64,000 nt of DNA from Hymenopellis radicata (GCA_015501595.1 JADNRX010000118.1:62001-126000), one strand, 5' to 3'; counted from the first letter of the stretch, positions 25,831-36,161 are shown. A program made the numbers and translations. The notes: generated from the sequence alone by a model not told the origin.

Positions 25831-26172
25831 CCTCCACATAGGGTTTGAAGGTTAGGTTAGGTTACGGTTAGACCCCCTCAGTCAGGTCTAACCGTAACAG
25901 TAACCATAACCAAGTACGCTAATGTCTGTTAACCGTAACTGTAACCACTGATAACTGTCATTAACCGCTAACCGGTTATTTTTCCGGTTAGGTTAGCGGT
26001 TATAACTGGTTATAACCGCTTTTCCGGTTTAACCGGTTATAACCGGTTAACAACCGGTTTAACCGATCATACTTCACTCAAAAAGGGCAGCAGGAGGGTT
26101 TGAACGCCCGCATACCGCACATATTAGTTAGAAGTATGACTCATTACCAACTGGGCCACCGCCGCCGCAGAA
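25831..26172 (-). mobile_element. tRNA-headed repeat with AACCGGTTAT-palindrome body, copy 1
   Basis: Read on the minus strand, the head (about 26172-26093) has an A box (TGGCCCAGTTGG), a tRNA-like CTTCTAA anticodon loop and a B-box-like GCGTTCAAACCC, and is followed at once by TTTTT, a Pol III stop. The body is made of overlapping palindromes of AACCGGTTAT type and TAACC/GGTTA units. It ends in telomere-like GGTTAGGTTAGG and a short tail, GGGTTTGAAGG beside CCTCCACA. The same parts in the same order make up the copy at 43505-43882. The layout is that of a tRNA-derived SINE, but the body is unusual. Confidence 0.6.
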
Positions 26173-26327
26173 TCTCATACTTGAGATGGTTTTTATTCTC
26201 AATGCACTCAAACTCAACTTGGAAAAAAAAAAGAGTAATCCAAGTCTTAATGATTACTCTATCTCGTGCTGAATATTCATGCATAATTAACCAACACAAT
26301 AAATGATTAACATACGGCATGAAATAA

Positions 26328-27934
26328 CTACATGATCTTGGGGAAATACTTCAAACTGTCCATCCACCGAGTAGAGTGGTCGCGCTCCGCCTGCTCCAAG
26401 ATCTCGTCCGACGCCTCATGTTCAAAAGCCAACTTGGTGCGGAATCCATGGTACACCCAGCGGAAAAGTCCTCCTGGAGAATACTGCGTGATTGAGTAGC
26501 GCGTCTCTCCTTGCGCAAGAGGCAGATTCCAGTGGGTAACGATGGCGGAGGGAATGAAAATGGAGGTTCCTGCTGGAAAGTCAATTACCAGCTTGAACTC
26601 ATCGAGAACAAGCTGTGCGCTGCGATTGGGATCAAATAACCCAAACGGAGACACAGGGCACCATCCAGGGGGCCTATTGGCACGATCACGATGAGGGATG
26701 GTGACGGTGCGTGGCCCCACATTCACCGTAATGAGGGAGAACACCGAATTCACGAAGTTGCGGCGCAGCGTGTGATCCCGCTTGGTGACTGCATCCAAGG
26801 TGTCCGCATAGGAGTGGTACATCAAGGGATTATGAGTGCGAAAGAGGCCTGGAAGACAATCAGGGATAATAGAAAAAAGGAAGAAATGATTAACGGACAG
26901 TTAATCCAACCGGAAAGACGTTGTACCAGAGGGTGCGCAATGAAGTCGTCCATGAAGGACCGCACTGACTTGCTGCATGCTCGATTCACAGGATACTAAG
27001 AGGGAAAGTCAGCCTTCATAAGAAAATGATTAACAGAAAGAAAGAACTTACTTCCTCTCCTCCTCCGTAGCCCACCCCACTAGCGGGGGCGGGAAAGCGT
27101 CCACGACGATGGACGCACATCTTCTTAGGAAACCTGACTCCTCGCTTGCGCGCTTCAATAAAGCGCGGAATGCCCTGCACCACCTCATTCCAGGACTCGC
27201 CACGCGGTTTACCCCCAGCAGTCCTAGTAAATGCCCCTCGCAATCAACCAAGGGCACACATGCACCCTCCTCCCACTGCTGCTTAGAGGGAACCCATTTA
27301 ATGTGGCGGTACCCTCGGGCCACTAAATCCCCCAACTGGGAACGGCTTGGAGGAGGGGGCGTCTCGCGTCGCACAGCAAATCCTGACGAGTCGACGGGGG
27401 CATCATCAGATAGGCGATATTGGGTAAGTGGGATGGGTGACGCGCGCTCTCGGACGCGCTGCAGGGCGACAAGCTTGAGAGAGGTCTTGGACGCCGCCTC
27501 AGCGCGTTCAACGCGTCGTCGGTGTTTGGAGCGTCTCTTAGCAGAGTTGTCCTGCGAGGGAGGCGGTGTTTCTGGGGGTGACGCGTCGGTGCAGGATCTG
27601 GCGGCGCCGATGGCGTTAGGATGGATGATGTGGCGATGGGTGGAGATGGAGGCGATAGCGGGGGCGAAGAGGATGCTGCGGGGAGCTCATCCGAGAAGTC
27701 CCAAGCGGCATCTGGCAGCAGGTCGGCCTCAGACGCACCGTAGCGGTCGAGGGCGTCCGAGTTGTCGTCGCCCAAATCGTCGCTGTCGGCATCCTCCTCG
27801 GTGGCATCGCCGGCGTCCTCAAAGTCCTCTTGCTGCTGACGGAGCAGATCCGCCACCCGCACCGCTGGGCAGACCACCGGGGCATCCAGGACGAAAGGCG
27901 AAAATTCGTTGCCAGAGCGCAGAGTGCGCAACAT
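26328..27934 (-). pseudogene. TET/JBP-like 2OG-Fe(II) dioxygenase, frameshifted
   Basis: Resembles the Agaricomycete TET/JBP family, predicted to oxidise methylcytosine and often found with transposons. An acidic N-terminal exon starts at an ATG at 27934. Later exons carry VALQRVRERASPIPLTQYRL, VARGYRHIKW and VDCEGHLLGLLG. The next expected block, GGKPRGESWNEVV with CVHRRGRFPAPASGVGYGGG, is one frame off. The switch falls in a run of five G at about 27212, where six would keep the frame. Two introns then lead to the dioxygenase core: VTIPHRDRAN (the His-x-Asp iron ligands), FGLFDPNRSAQLVLDEF, ATG-free IPSAIVTHWN (distal His), GETRYSITQYSPGG (the Arg for 2-oxoglutarate) and FRWVYHGFR. A second frame change is needed near 27600. 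The catalytic domain itself is undamaged. Confidence 0.7.
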
Positions 27935-28491
27935 CTACAGAAAATGTTCAGCATGGGCACTCCACATGAAAACAAATCAACACGGTCAAGAAAAAAGATG
28001 CGCCTTGCGGGGCAGCCACGTCCCAAGGTCGAGTCATGGCGCGCCGCCAGCGCATCTCCCAAGTCGCGTCTGTGTCCCGGTCATCCGCGTCCCAAGGTCA
28101 GGTCACGGAGAGCAGAATACACAGACAAAGACGAAGAACAAGGAGACAAAGAGAGAAGGCAGACTTACGAGGGCAGCACAACAGGATCAACAAGAACTCA
28201 GATGATGGTGGGATGAAGGCAAGAGTGCTAGATTACAGCAACAAATAGTATACAAACGAGGGCATGTGACTCAAACACGGTCATGTGAACAAAATCCTAC
28301 TGTTTTTACCATCATAAATTTATGAATCTCTCATCAAAAAACTTTGGTATAAGTACACTGTAGGTATAAATACAACACTATATAAATCCTATACATACGC
28401 ACTAAGCTACGAAGTCCCATAAAGTCTCAAGAAGCCAGCTAAATAAACGAATAACAGACAATTAAAGTCCAAGAAGAAAGAACCGGCAAAG
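27935..28491. other. Gap between the TET/JBP and AT-hook genes
   Basis: About 560 bases. Frames at 27970-28240 are basic and repetitive (CCGGTCATCCGCGTCCCAAGG-like pieces recur near 28015 and 28080) but show no family. From 28260 the sequence is AT-rich. Confidence 0.35.
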
Positions 28492-29949
28492 TCACCCCCG
28501 CTTTCTCTTTTTTCCACCAGCTCCGCCGTTTGCCTTTTTGGCAGCACGCTCCCGCTGCTTCGCCAATCGCGCTACCTCCTTTTTCGCCACCTTCTCCTCC
28601 TCGGTATAACTTGCACGCAACCTAAAACTTATTAGCACTGAAATAAAAATGATTAACAGACTTACCTTTGCATTCCTCGCCTTGCGGATTCCTTTTGGGC
28701 GACATCTCGAGGGAGGCGTGTTTCACCTTTTCTCGGACGCCCTCTAGGGCGCAACGCCAGCTCCGGCGCATCCACGGTTGCAGGAGTTCGGCTCGGTCCC
28801 GCTACCGCCTGACGAGCGCGCTTGCGTGGGCGCTCATCCTCTTCCTCATCGTCGTTCTCCAGCTCGTCATGCTGGTCCTCATAGTCATCTGGGTCGGGAG
28901 GGGAAGTGTAGGCGGGTGAGAGAGCGGTGATGTTGGGGACAGGCAGCGTGGCACGCCGAGCAGCGCGTTGAGCGCGAAGTGAGGCTGCAGGCACGTTCGA
29001 CCTGGGTGCGGGCACATTCGGCCTTCCTGGAGGAAGACCGGGGGGCCTCTGATCTTGGCAGGAGAACGCGGAGGAGGAGCAGGAGATGGAGACGGCGTTG
29101 GGGTAGCAGCAGGAAGAGGAGAGGGCGTTGGTGTGGGGATACTCGGCGGAGGACCATAGGAAGGCGACCGCGTTGGCATACGGGCAGGAGAAGCACTACG
29201 GCTTGGGGTCTGGAATTCCCAAGCACCTGTGCAGGCCGTCGCACTGCCGTAGGGAACAGTCCAATCATAAGACGGATCCCAATGCAGGCGTGGACGATTT
29301 TGAAAGCGAGAGGGAGTGGGAGCAAGGATGGGAGGCTCTTCAGGCGCTGGTGAAGGCAGCGGGGTTGCTTGTGGGGATGGAGGGGGCTTTGGGCGCCGAG
29401 ATACCCTGGAAGCTCAGAGCGCGAGAGAGAATCCAGGATGTAGGGAAAGGGATCGCCTTCCCACACCTCGCCAGGTTCCAGAACCATAGCAGGGCCCGGA
29501 AAATCTGGAGGCGGGGGCGCGTCGCTCGGAACATACAAATGAACCTCGCCGGGCTGCAGCGTGTCTGGATGAAGAGTGGCGGCGAGATCCTCGAATAGGC
29601 TAGGACTCGCAGAACGACTTGGGACAAAGTCCACGTCCAAGTCGTCCTGCGCATCTGAAAATTCATTAGTATCTGGCCTAGACAAAATAAAACAATGTAC
29701 CACGCACCGGTAAAAGCAGAAATACGCCGAATGAGACGAAAACCGCGAATGAATTGCAGTGCCCGAGCCCGCACCCATCGATCGCGCAGCGGACAGTCTC
29801 CTAGAGGCTGCGCAGCGATATACGCCCTCAACGCCGGCAAAGTCAACGAGTCGTGGCCATCCACTTCGAGAGGCGGCATGCGCGGCGGCAATCCCGGTAG
29901 CTCTGGCAGGGACACCAGATCCCAAGTCGATTCATCCGCGGGGTTGCAT
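28492..29949 (-). CDS. Proline-rich AT-hook protein next to the TET/JBP gene
   Basis: No known family was recognised. Frame pieces in order: STWDLVSLPELPGLPPRMPP with RDRWVRARALQFIRGFRLI; after an intron, DAQDDLDVDFVPSRSASPS and PGEVHLYVPSDAPPPPDF; a Pro/Ser/Thr-rich region (PTPTPSPLPAATPTPSPSP); an acidic patch ENDDEEEDERPRKRARQ; a clear AT-hook, LRPRGRPRKGE, which binds the minor groove of AT-rich DNA; and a C-terminal basic coiled coil, SYTEEEKVAKKEVARLAKQR, ending KKRKRG at 28494. The coding frame changes at about 29405 and again near 29040 without obvious introns, so the gene may be damaged. The start is unclear because a stop lies just upstream of the first good stretch. A nuclear DNA-binding role is inferred from the hook only. 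Confidence 0.45.
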
Positions 29950-30979
29950 CAGGAAAGGCCCTATTGCATTTAAGCATCTCAAGATTAATGTCTTCATAAC
30001 ATGTAACTTAAGTCTGTAAAAGCACTTTAAAGCCCTGAAGATGTCTTAAAGCTGATGTATCATAGCACGAAACTCAAGACACTTAAAGACACTTAAAGAC
30101 CTCTAAAAGTGCCTCTATGCCCATGCTCTGAATGCTTTTATCCTCATGCAGCTTAAGCTTCGAAGCATCATAGCTATAAACACAAGACATCATAAGACTT
30201 CTGAAGGCAACTCTATGCAAACATTTCAGACATGAGCTCTCAAAGACAACTCTTAGATATGTAAGGAATAGCAAGAGTTGTCGTGGGTCATGCATACAAG
30301 TATCTCAGGGTTTGCAGTCTCAACAAGAAAGGAAAAATAAGTGATATTCTACTACTTAAATAAAACATAAATCAGCGCACTCGGGGAGCGGCGACATGAC
30401 CTGAGGATGCATGTGACAAGTAGAAATTCGTGCGGAAGTTGTCTTATTGACCATCAAATTCAGTTCGTTGAAGTAGGCTCAGCCCGCAAGAGAATTTCAG
30501 TGTGTGAGTTTACCCGTTGACAAGCTTCCGAATCATGATACTTGCACTGCTGACTGTGGAAGAAAGGGAGATGCTATTAGTACTGGACTGCAAATACTAC
30601 GTCCAGGTTTTTGCACGGCGGAATCAATAAGGATCGGGGTTTTCGGTTTCTTGGACTGGGACAGCTATCATGACGCGACATGCATTTCTCGGCTGCGGTG
30701 AAATTGTCCTGAGATAGCGGTGATGGACGCGACGGTCGTGGATTCGTAGTCGAGGCAGATGACTGGATGGCGACTGGCGAGGAAGTGTGGTGGGGTGGAA
30801 TACGGGATTGACTGGACACCGGTGAAGTCGATGAGGATGACCGTGACGAGGTTGGTGTTGAGGTCGCTGGCGAAGCAGTCCGAGCACGAACACTGCCGTT
30901 GGCCGACGGCACATGATAACCACTTTTGCCGTTTCGATTCCTGTTCGTGCGTGCGTCGAGGCAAACAGTGGATCAATTC
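29950..30979. other. AT-rich interval with short CTTTAAG-type repeats
   Basis: From about 30020 to 30300 the sequence repeats variants of CACTTAAAGAC and CTTTAAAG. A similar vocabulary reappears near 34970-35080. No gene was recognised from 30300 to 30980. Confidence 0.4.
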
Positions 30980-31105
30980 GCGCTGGGAACCGACCTTCTT
31001 CCCGTCAATCTCAATTACTGTCCCAGATTCCTTCGACACCGCGGCCTTGGCCGCAGCGTAGTTCGCCTGGCCGACGTTCTCACCGATAGCATTGCGAAGG
31101 ATGGG
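30980..31105 (-). pseudogene. Short-chain dehydrogenase fragment
   Basis: The minus-strand frame contains ENVGQANYAAAKAAVSKES followed by TVIEIDGKKVGS. GQANYxAxK is the hallmark of SDR enzymes (Tyr and Lys of the active site), as in peroxisomal Fox2-type proteins. Only this short piece is present, so it is a relic. It abuts a DUF6535 piece on the same strand. Confidence 0.4.
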
Positions 31106-31109
31106 ACAA

Positions 31110-31400
31110 GGTATCAGAGTGGGGAACATGTTTAGAAGACCCATGACCACGTTCGTCTATCGCACGTTGAACATCGTGCATAACGATGTAGACGAGCTGC
31201 ATCGGGTCGACTTGGAGGTCTTGGAAAGTCTGACACAGGAATGTCGAGACGACGCCGGAGAATAACCCAGCCTAAGAACCACGGATCAGTTGAGAAGATG
31301 CTATGGCGCAAAGGCACTTACAAAACCGAGAAGGACATCGAGTGCGTCCGTCCAGTCCGCTACCTTGCCTGCGTCGATCTTCGCTACGTAGAGTGTCGGT
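31110..31400 (-). pseudogene. DUF6535 membrane-protein fragment
   Basis: Reads YVAKIDAGKVADWTDALDVLLGF, an intron (GTAAGT to TTCTTAG), then AGLFSGVVSTFLCQTFQDLQ and VYIVMHDVQRAIDE. The DALDVLLxFAGLFSxVV core is the start of the DUF6535 domain, common and highly copied in Agaricomycetes and of unknown function. The transmembrane region that should follow is missing. The upstream side joins amidohydrolase sequence. Confidence 0.5.
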
Positions 31401-31429
31401 ATGTGCTGAGATAGCGAGGAATGCGACGT

Positions 31430-32010
31430 CGCGCGAAATGAAGACTGTGCTGCACTCGCGCGCTCCCGGTGGGGCAGATCCGGGCAGCACAAGGGCAGCG
31501 GTGAGCCCGCCAGCGATAGCAAGATGATAAGATTCGTCGTGGGTGTTGAGTCCGTCCAGGTTGCGCAGCCTGGCTGAACGCTGCCCTTGAGGGAATTGCC
31601 GTCTGTCGTGCCCGTAAGGTCTGGTGCGGACTCGACTCCCATGTGAGAGTGCAGGTCGACTATACTGCTGTCAAGTCAGAAGAGTAGATGAAAATGTCAC
31701 GAACGGACGCACCCATGCTCCTTCGACGTCGACGACGTCCAGCTCATCGCCGTATGCACCGGCGTCGACGGTTCCGAGGGCCTTAATGATTCCTCCGCCG
31801 AGAATCACCATGGAGAACTTCCAGTCCTGATCGCACCCAAGCCACAATGTCGCGTTTTTTAACATGCAGGACTCTGGCTGGTGGTGGGCGTAAGCACACG
31901 GGCCCGTCTGTCGAATGGGCTCTGTTTCAATGAATTGTCGTCCGAGTCCGAATCCGTTGCCAGCGAAAGTCTAGCCCGCCGTTGTCGCTGCTGCCGTCGC
32001 CGCCGCCATC
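31430..32010 (-). pseudogene. Amidohydrolase fragment (CE9-like), frameshifted
   Basis: The minus-strand frame reads TFAGNGFGLGRQFIETEPI, CAYAHHQPESC, NATLWLGCDQDWKFSM, GGIIKALGTVDAGAYGDEL and VVDVEGAW. An intron-like gap then leads to VDLHSHMGVESAPDLTG (His-x-His metal ligands) and NSLKGSVQP. Next the frame slips by one base near 31585 to RNLDGLNTHDESYHLAIAGG and ALVLPGSA. This is the metal-dependent amidohydrolase family with a His-x-His motif. The remaining two thirds of the enzyme are absent. A stop also interrupts the upstream edge, so this is a dead fragment. Confidence 0.6.
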
Positions 32011-32853
32011 ACCTCATCGATATAAAGCCTCGTTGATCTGCAGCCTCGTTGGAGGGCTTACGCGTCCAGCGGGGCCGCCGGGGCTCTTCAAGCCCGCAAA
32101 CATATATTCCCTGGCAAAACGGCTGGGCACGAGGGAGAGTCAGATCCAAGGGAGACGACGCAAAGTCGGTCTCCGTAACCATGGCAGCGGCGACTCAAAG
32201 TCGGTCACTGGTATCGACTGCTGCCGTCTGGGCCTTACGCGGAAGGTCGTTCTTCGGAATTTTGACGTTCCAGTGGTCCGGGGCGGAAGAAAAAAGCGAA
32301 CAGACAGTGCCAGCATGTCGTAGAAGGGTGGCGGGGTTGATGAGGCAGGAAATGCTTTGATGGTGGTGGTCGGAGGGAGAGTACACGATTCCGAACACTG
32401 TTCGATCACCGTCCGGATTGTTCGGACCGGACATCCGAACATGAACGGAACGAGCTTGTCAACGCTCGGGACGGCGACGGTGGCCTCGGAGTGGCAATTT
32501 AAGCGTCGGGATTTTATTCAGTATATCTATATTATATGTAACAATAAAAATTTGGCCGATACTACTGCATGCAAACAAGACATTGAGCTTACATAGATAG
32601 TATCCGATTGCACCAGCCAGACATCGTGCGCTTCAGCGCCGTTGGCCTCTCCGGCAGCTCTGAATTTTACTGCAATGTATTCTTCATAGCGAAATCTAAT
32701 TATTACAGATGGAATTAATGTAGTAGCTTTGTTCTGTATATGGTCTTTATTTTGGAAGTTGAGATTGAGCACGGGTGACAAGACCGTGAGTCCGAACACT
32801 GTTCCGATCGTTCTCTCTGTGCTGCCACCACCTCCGCGACGCATCTGTCGGTC
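32011..32853. other. Interval without supported gene
   Basis: A 12-base piece, CCGAACACTGTT, occurs at about 32390 and 32793 in direct orientation, with similar sequence around it. No other signal was recognised. Confidence 0.35.
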
Positions 32854-33398
32854 ATGCATCAACATGTCAACCCCGTCCAGCTTACTGGAATGGGGATCCG
32901 ACTTCACGGAGAGCTGGGGAAAGAGGATGAACAGCGGCGCGAGAGGCAGCGGGCAGCGGGACGGAAATATGAGGAGGCGCATACTGTGCAGCGCCGAGAA
33001 AGACAGCGCCTAGCGGCTCAAAGGTGCGTTTCCGATATTTTATTTTTCTCTACTTCTTAATTCTATCCAGACGCCGTGAACGTAGCACCAGCTTGCCGCC
33101 AGCGGAACAAGCAAAAATTCGCGCGCGTCAACGGACGCACAACACCAACTATCGCGCCAACCACCGCTCCCACTTACGCAAAGCCAGCATGCGGCGCCGT
33201 TCCCTGTGTGTATACACCATATCTTCCCCCAACACTCGTCTCAACCTCTCTTACAGTGCCAATCCCGATGCTCTTCCCCGACGAGGATGCCTCTACAAGC
33301 CTGAAGAGTACGCCGCCCACCAGCTGGCACGCCACAAATTAGTGAATGAATTCAAAACTGCGAAGCGAAGGTGGATGAAGGTGGGGCATGATGTATAG
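32854..33398 (+). CDS. Small basic coiled-coil protein of the accessory zone
   Basis: The ATG at 32854 opens MHQHVNPVQLTGMG; a second Met is at 32890. The exon is dense in Arg and Glu (KEDEQRRERQRAAGRKYEE, QRRERQRLAAQR). An intron (GTGCGT to ATCCAG) joins it to RRERSTSLPPAEQAKIRARQ and HNTNYRANHRSHLRKASMRRR. A less charged tail ends YAAHQLARHKLVNEFKTAKR and GHDV. About 165 residues. The heptad-like charged pattern resembles coiled-coil basic proteins that accompany fungal DNA transposons, but no specific family was recognised. Confidence 0.45.
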
Positions 33399-34019
33399 CA
33401 TGGCGACTCGACGAGGACGCGGATGGTCTAGGATGTTTCATAAGACGTTTAGGGACTCATAAATTTGATTAACAATGCTTGGCTTGCACAATTAAATTTG
33501 CTTGAATAGGACATACCCAAGCACCTGTACTTTTGCCTCGGAAATTGCGAAGTCCATTTGCCACCGGCACGTGAGGCATACGTGGCCTCACGTGCCGGTT
33601 GGTATAAATTCTGATTGGGACGATCGAACGACTTATCCTCTTACCACCACCACCTCCCTTTTGCGTGCACTGCTGCTATGCGCACAGTGTCACTACTTCA
33701 ATATTGCCTTGCGCATGTTGCCCGTTGCCCTTCGACATTGCTTTTGATCGATTTTGTATATTGTGGGAGGGAGCTTTGCTTGACCATGGTGCCAGGTGCG
33801 TAGCTTCATTTATGTTGTTTGTATTCTCTGATTTTCTTCTGCCTAGGCTGGTGCTACTGCCAACGACGACGACAATGACGAGTACCCTAGGACGACGATG
33901 AGTGCCCGGACCCAAGGACGACAACCAAGAGCAAGGACCGAGATCAACACAGCGACCACCCGTGGACAACGTTAACAACCTCGAGCACCAACCGAGGATG
34001 AGCACGACACCCACGAGAC
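33399..34019. other. Interval without supported gene
   Basis: Contains a short inverted repeat, GCACGTGAGGC/GCCTCACGTGC, at 33569-33596. From about 33860 the ACGACGA-rich composition leads into the minisatellite. No coding signal was recognised. Confidence 0.4.
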
Positions 34020-34320
34020 CGAGGACGAGACCAACAAGGACGACGTCGACCGTAACCGAGGACGATGCCGCAATCGAGGATGAGGATACACCAACACTGT
34101 AACCGAGGACGAGGACGAGGCCAACAAGGACGACACTGTAACCGAGGACGAGGACGAGGCCAACAAAGATGACGCTGTAACCGAGGACGAGGACGAGAAC
34201 AACGCCGACAAGACCATAACCGAGGACGATGCCGCAATCGAGGACGAGGATACACCGATGCTGTAACCGAGGACGAGAACAACACCATGACCGAAGACAA
34301 GCCTAACATCATGTTCAAGG
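34020..34320 (+). repeat. 39-base minisatellite that can encode an acidic 13-residue repeat
   Basis: Units of 39 bases, about GTAACCGAGGACGAGGACGA plus GGCCAACAAGGACGACACT, stand in tandem from about 34089 with shorter variants on both sides. In one frame they read VTEDEDEANKDDT. The larger frame is broken by stops (CTGTAA) at the variant units, so it is probably a decayed repeat rather than an active gene. Confidence 0.7.
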
Positions 34321-34669
34321 ACTACACCAACGATTCTGTAACTAAGGATGAGGATGCCGACATCGCGGACAATGCCATACTCATACGCGAGCCTCCGAGG
34401 ACGAGGACTCATACAACCAGTGCACTATGGATCGAGGATGAGGATGATGGGTTTGCCAAGGATGGGGATACTACCGAGTATGCTAAGGGATGTGGACAAT
34501 ATGCTGTGTGCTATATACATTTTTAAAGATCTTGCCAAATGCATTCTTTCAATCTTCTTTGTATGATGTGGCTTGAGATAGGATTTGCTCTGTGCTCCGA
34601 CTGAGTGCCTTTAGACTGCTTTCTATTGTCTGTTAAGATGCCTGTTGTCAATCTGAGTGTCTAAGGATA

Positions 34670-34985
34670 AGGTTCTCGGAGACATCTGCTTTGGGCAGCC
34701 TTTGGGTAGCTTTTCAATAGCTTTAAGAGTAACTCCAAGTATACTTTGGAGAAGGTTCTCGAAGACACATGCTTTGTGCGGCCTTCAGGTAGCTTTTCAA
34801 TAGCTTTAAGAGTAACTCCAAGTATACTTTGGAGAAGGTTCTTGAAGACACATGCTTTGTGCGGCCTTTAGGTAGCTTTTCGGTAGCTTTAAGAGTAACT
34901 TCAAGTATACTTTGGAGAAGGTTCTCAGAGACACATTCTTTGTGCAGTCTTTAGAGAGCTTTTTGATAGCTTTGAGAGTGACTTG
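34670..34985. repeat. 84-base tandem repeat, about 3.5 copies
   Basis: The unit contains TAAGAGTAACTCCAAGTATA, then a GAAGGTTCTCGAAGACACAT block and a GTGCGGCC..AGGTAGCTTTT block. Copies start near 34724, 34808 and 34892, with partial copies at both ends. Non-coding. Confidence 0.8.
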
Positions 34986-35442
34986 GAGTGTCTTGAAGTG
35001 ACTTAGAGTATGTGTCTCCGATAACCTTCTCCGAAAGTAACTTTGTAGCCTTTAAGCACTTTAAGTTATCCTAAGTCGTCTAAACGCATATAGGCCTTTC
35101 CAGATGTGACGTTGTCGCGCCGGAGCAAAAGAGCGGTGAGCGATGGCGACGACGGCGGTGTTGGCGACGATGACGATGCCGGTGATGATGGCGGAGTGGG
35201 TGATGACGGTGGAGGCGGTCCAGGAGCGATGGCGGAGGAGGATGCCATTTTAGTGGTGATGGTGGTGGAGAAAAGACTTGAAGTCCGCTCGATCATGTCG
35301 GTTACTATTTTTGGTATGTCAGTTAATCATTGCTGGCACAAATCACGAAAAATCAATAAAAAATCGTAAAAATTGTATTAAAAATAGAAAGAATACAGGA
35401 GCACGAGTACTGTCCAGAATGGACGCATACGAGTGCTCCGGA
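34986..35442. other. Interval with a simple Ser/Pro reading frame
   Basis: On the minus strand an ATG at about 35248 opens MASSSAIAPGPPPPSSPTPP, a frame caused by a GATGACGGCG-type simple repeat at 35140-35240. It is probably not a gene. The right end carries the motif GTCAGTTAATCATTG (near 35320), which belongs to the intron-motif family described in the findings. Confidence 0.35.
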
Positions 35443-36038
35443 CTAGGTAGAGGGGGAGATGAGGCGCATCTCTGCGATGTGTTCGGATTTGACCTCTTCG
35501 AAATATTGACGTTCTTTCAGCTGTGCGGCGCTGTAGTATTGAGGACATTTGAGATGGCTATTTCGCTGCTTTATGTCTGGATTGCGTCTAGAAAGAGGTA
35601 AGTGTGGCGTCTTTTGATTAGAAGATTACTTGCAAGTAGCGAGTGACGTGAGCCCTGCGGGCTCGTTGCATGGGATTCTTGGCGCGAGACTTTGCGGCGG
35701 ATTCGAGATTGGAGGCGCGAACAGAAGCCCTCTCTGCACTGGACATGGCGGCTTTTTTCCTTTGCATTTTTGTCAGTATGGACAGCAAGGGTTAAGACGA
35801 CGCACCTTTGCATGCTCTTCCTTGCTGACGCCCGCTGGCGCACTCTTCTATCCGTGGATGCCTCCTCATCCTCACTCTCTTCAAGTCGCGGACGCCCAGG
35901 TTTAGGATTGCTTTTCCACCGCTCCTTGGCGTCAACGTAGCGTTGTTGACGGCGGTCTTCCTCTGAGGCGTCTTCTCCATCCTGAGCAAAGGCGAAGTTG
36001 GGGCTGACAGACATCGTTGGCGAGTTCGCAGTAGACAT
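35443..36038 (-). CDS. Small satellite gene A of the transposon zone, function unknown
   Basis: The ATG at 36038 gives MSTANSPTMSVSPNFAFAQD, then EEDRRQQRYVDAKERW, PGRPRLEESEDEEASTDRR and a basic stretch. After an intron comes KKAAMSSAERASVRASNLES and MQRARRAHVTRYLQ. A second intron (GTAATC to AAAGCAG) joins RNSHLKCPQYYSAAQLKERQ and VKSEHIAEMRLISPST, with the stop at 35443. The first 20 residues and the 5' leader resemble those of the next gene upstream (36162-36528), so the two share an origin at the 5' end but differ downstream. No family was recognised. Confidence 0.45.
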
Positions 36039-36161
36039 ATTGCGAGGAGATGGTCATTGTCAGGAGAGAGTCTCAAATCGGATCATGTCAAACAAAATAG
36101 ATCATTGAATCACTGTGCCAAAACATCTCCAATACAGTGTCCGCCTCCCGTATGCATTCCT

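Noticed and set aside
25831..26070. A CRISPR array or telomere
   Set aside because: The AACCGGTTAT units are overlapping palindromes without spacers, and the TTAGG units are too few and interrupted to be a telomere; CRISPR is not expected in a fungus.
26093..26172. A functional tRNA-Arg(UCU) gene
   Set aside because: A and B boxes and the loop are tRNA-like, but the D and T stems are only partly paired and the sequence is fused to a repeat body; better seen as a tRNA-derived head.
33502..34014. Several overlapping frames near 33.5-34.0 kb
   Set aside because: No domain, frames differ between strands, and the right half is part of the GACGA-rich minisatellite.
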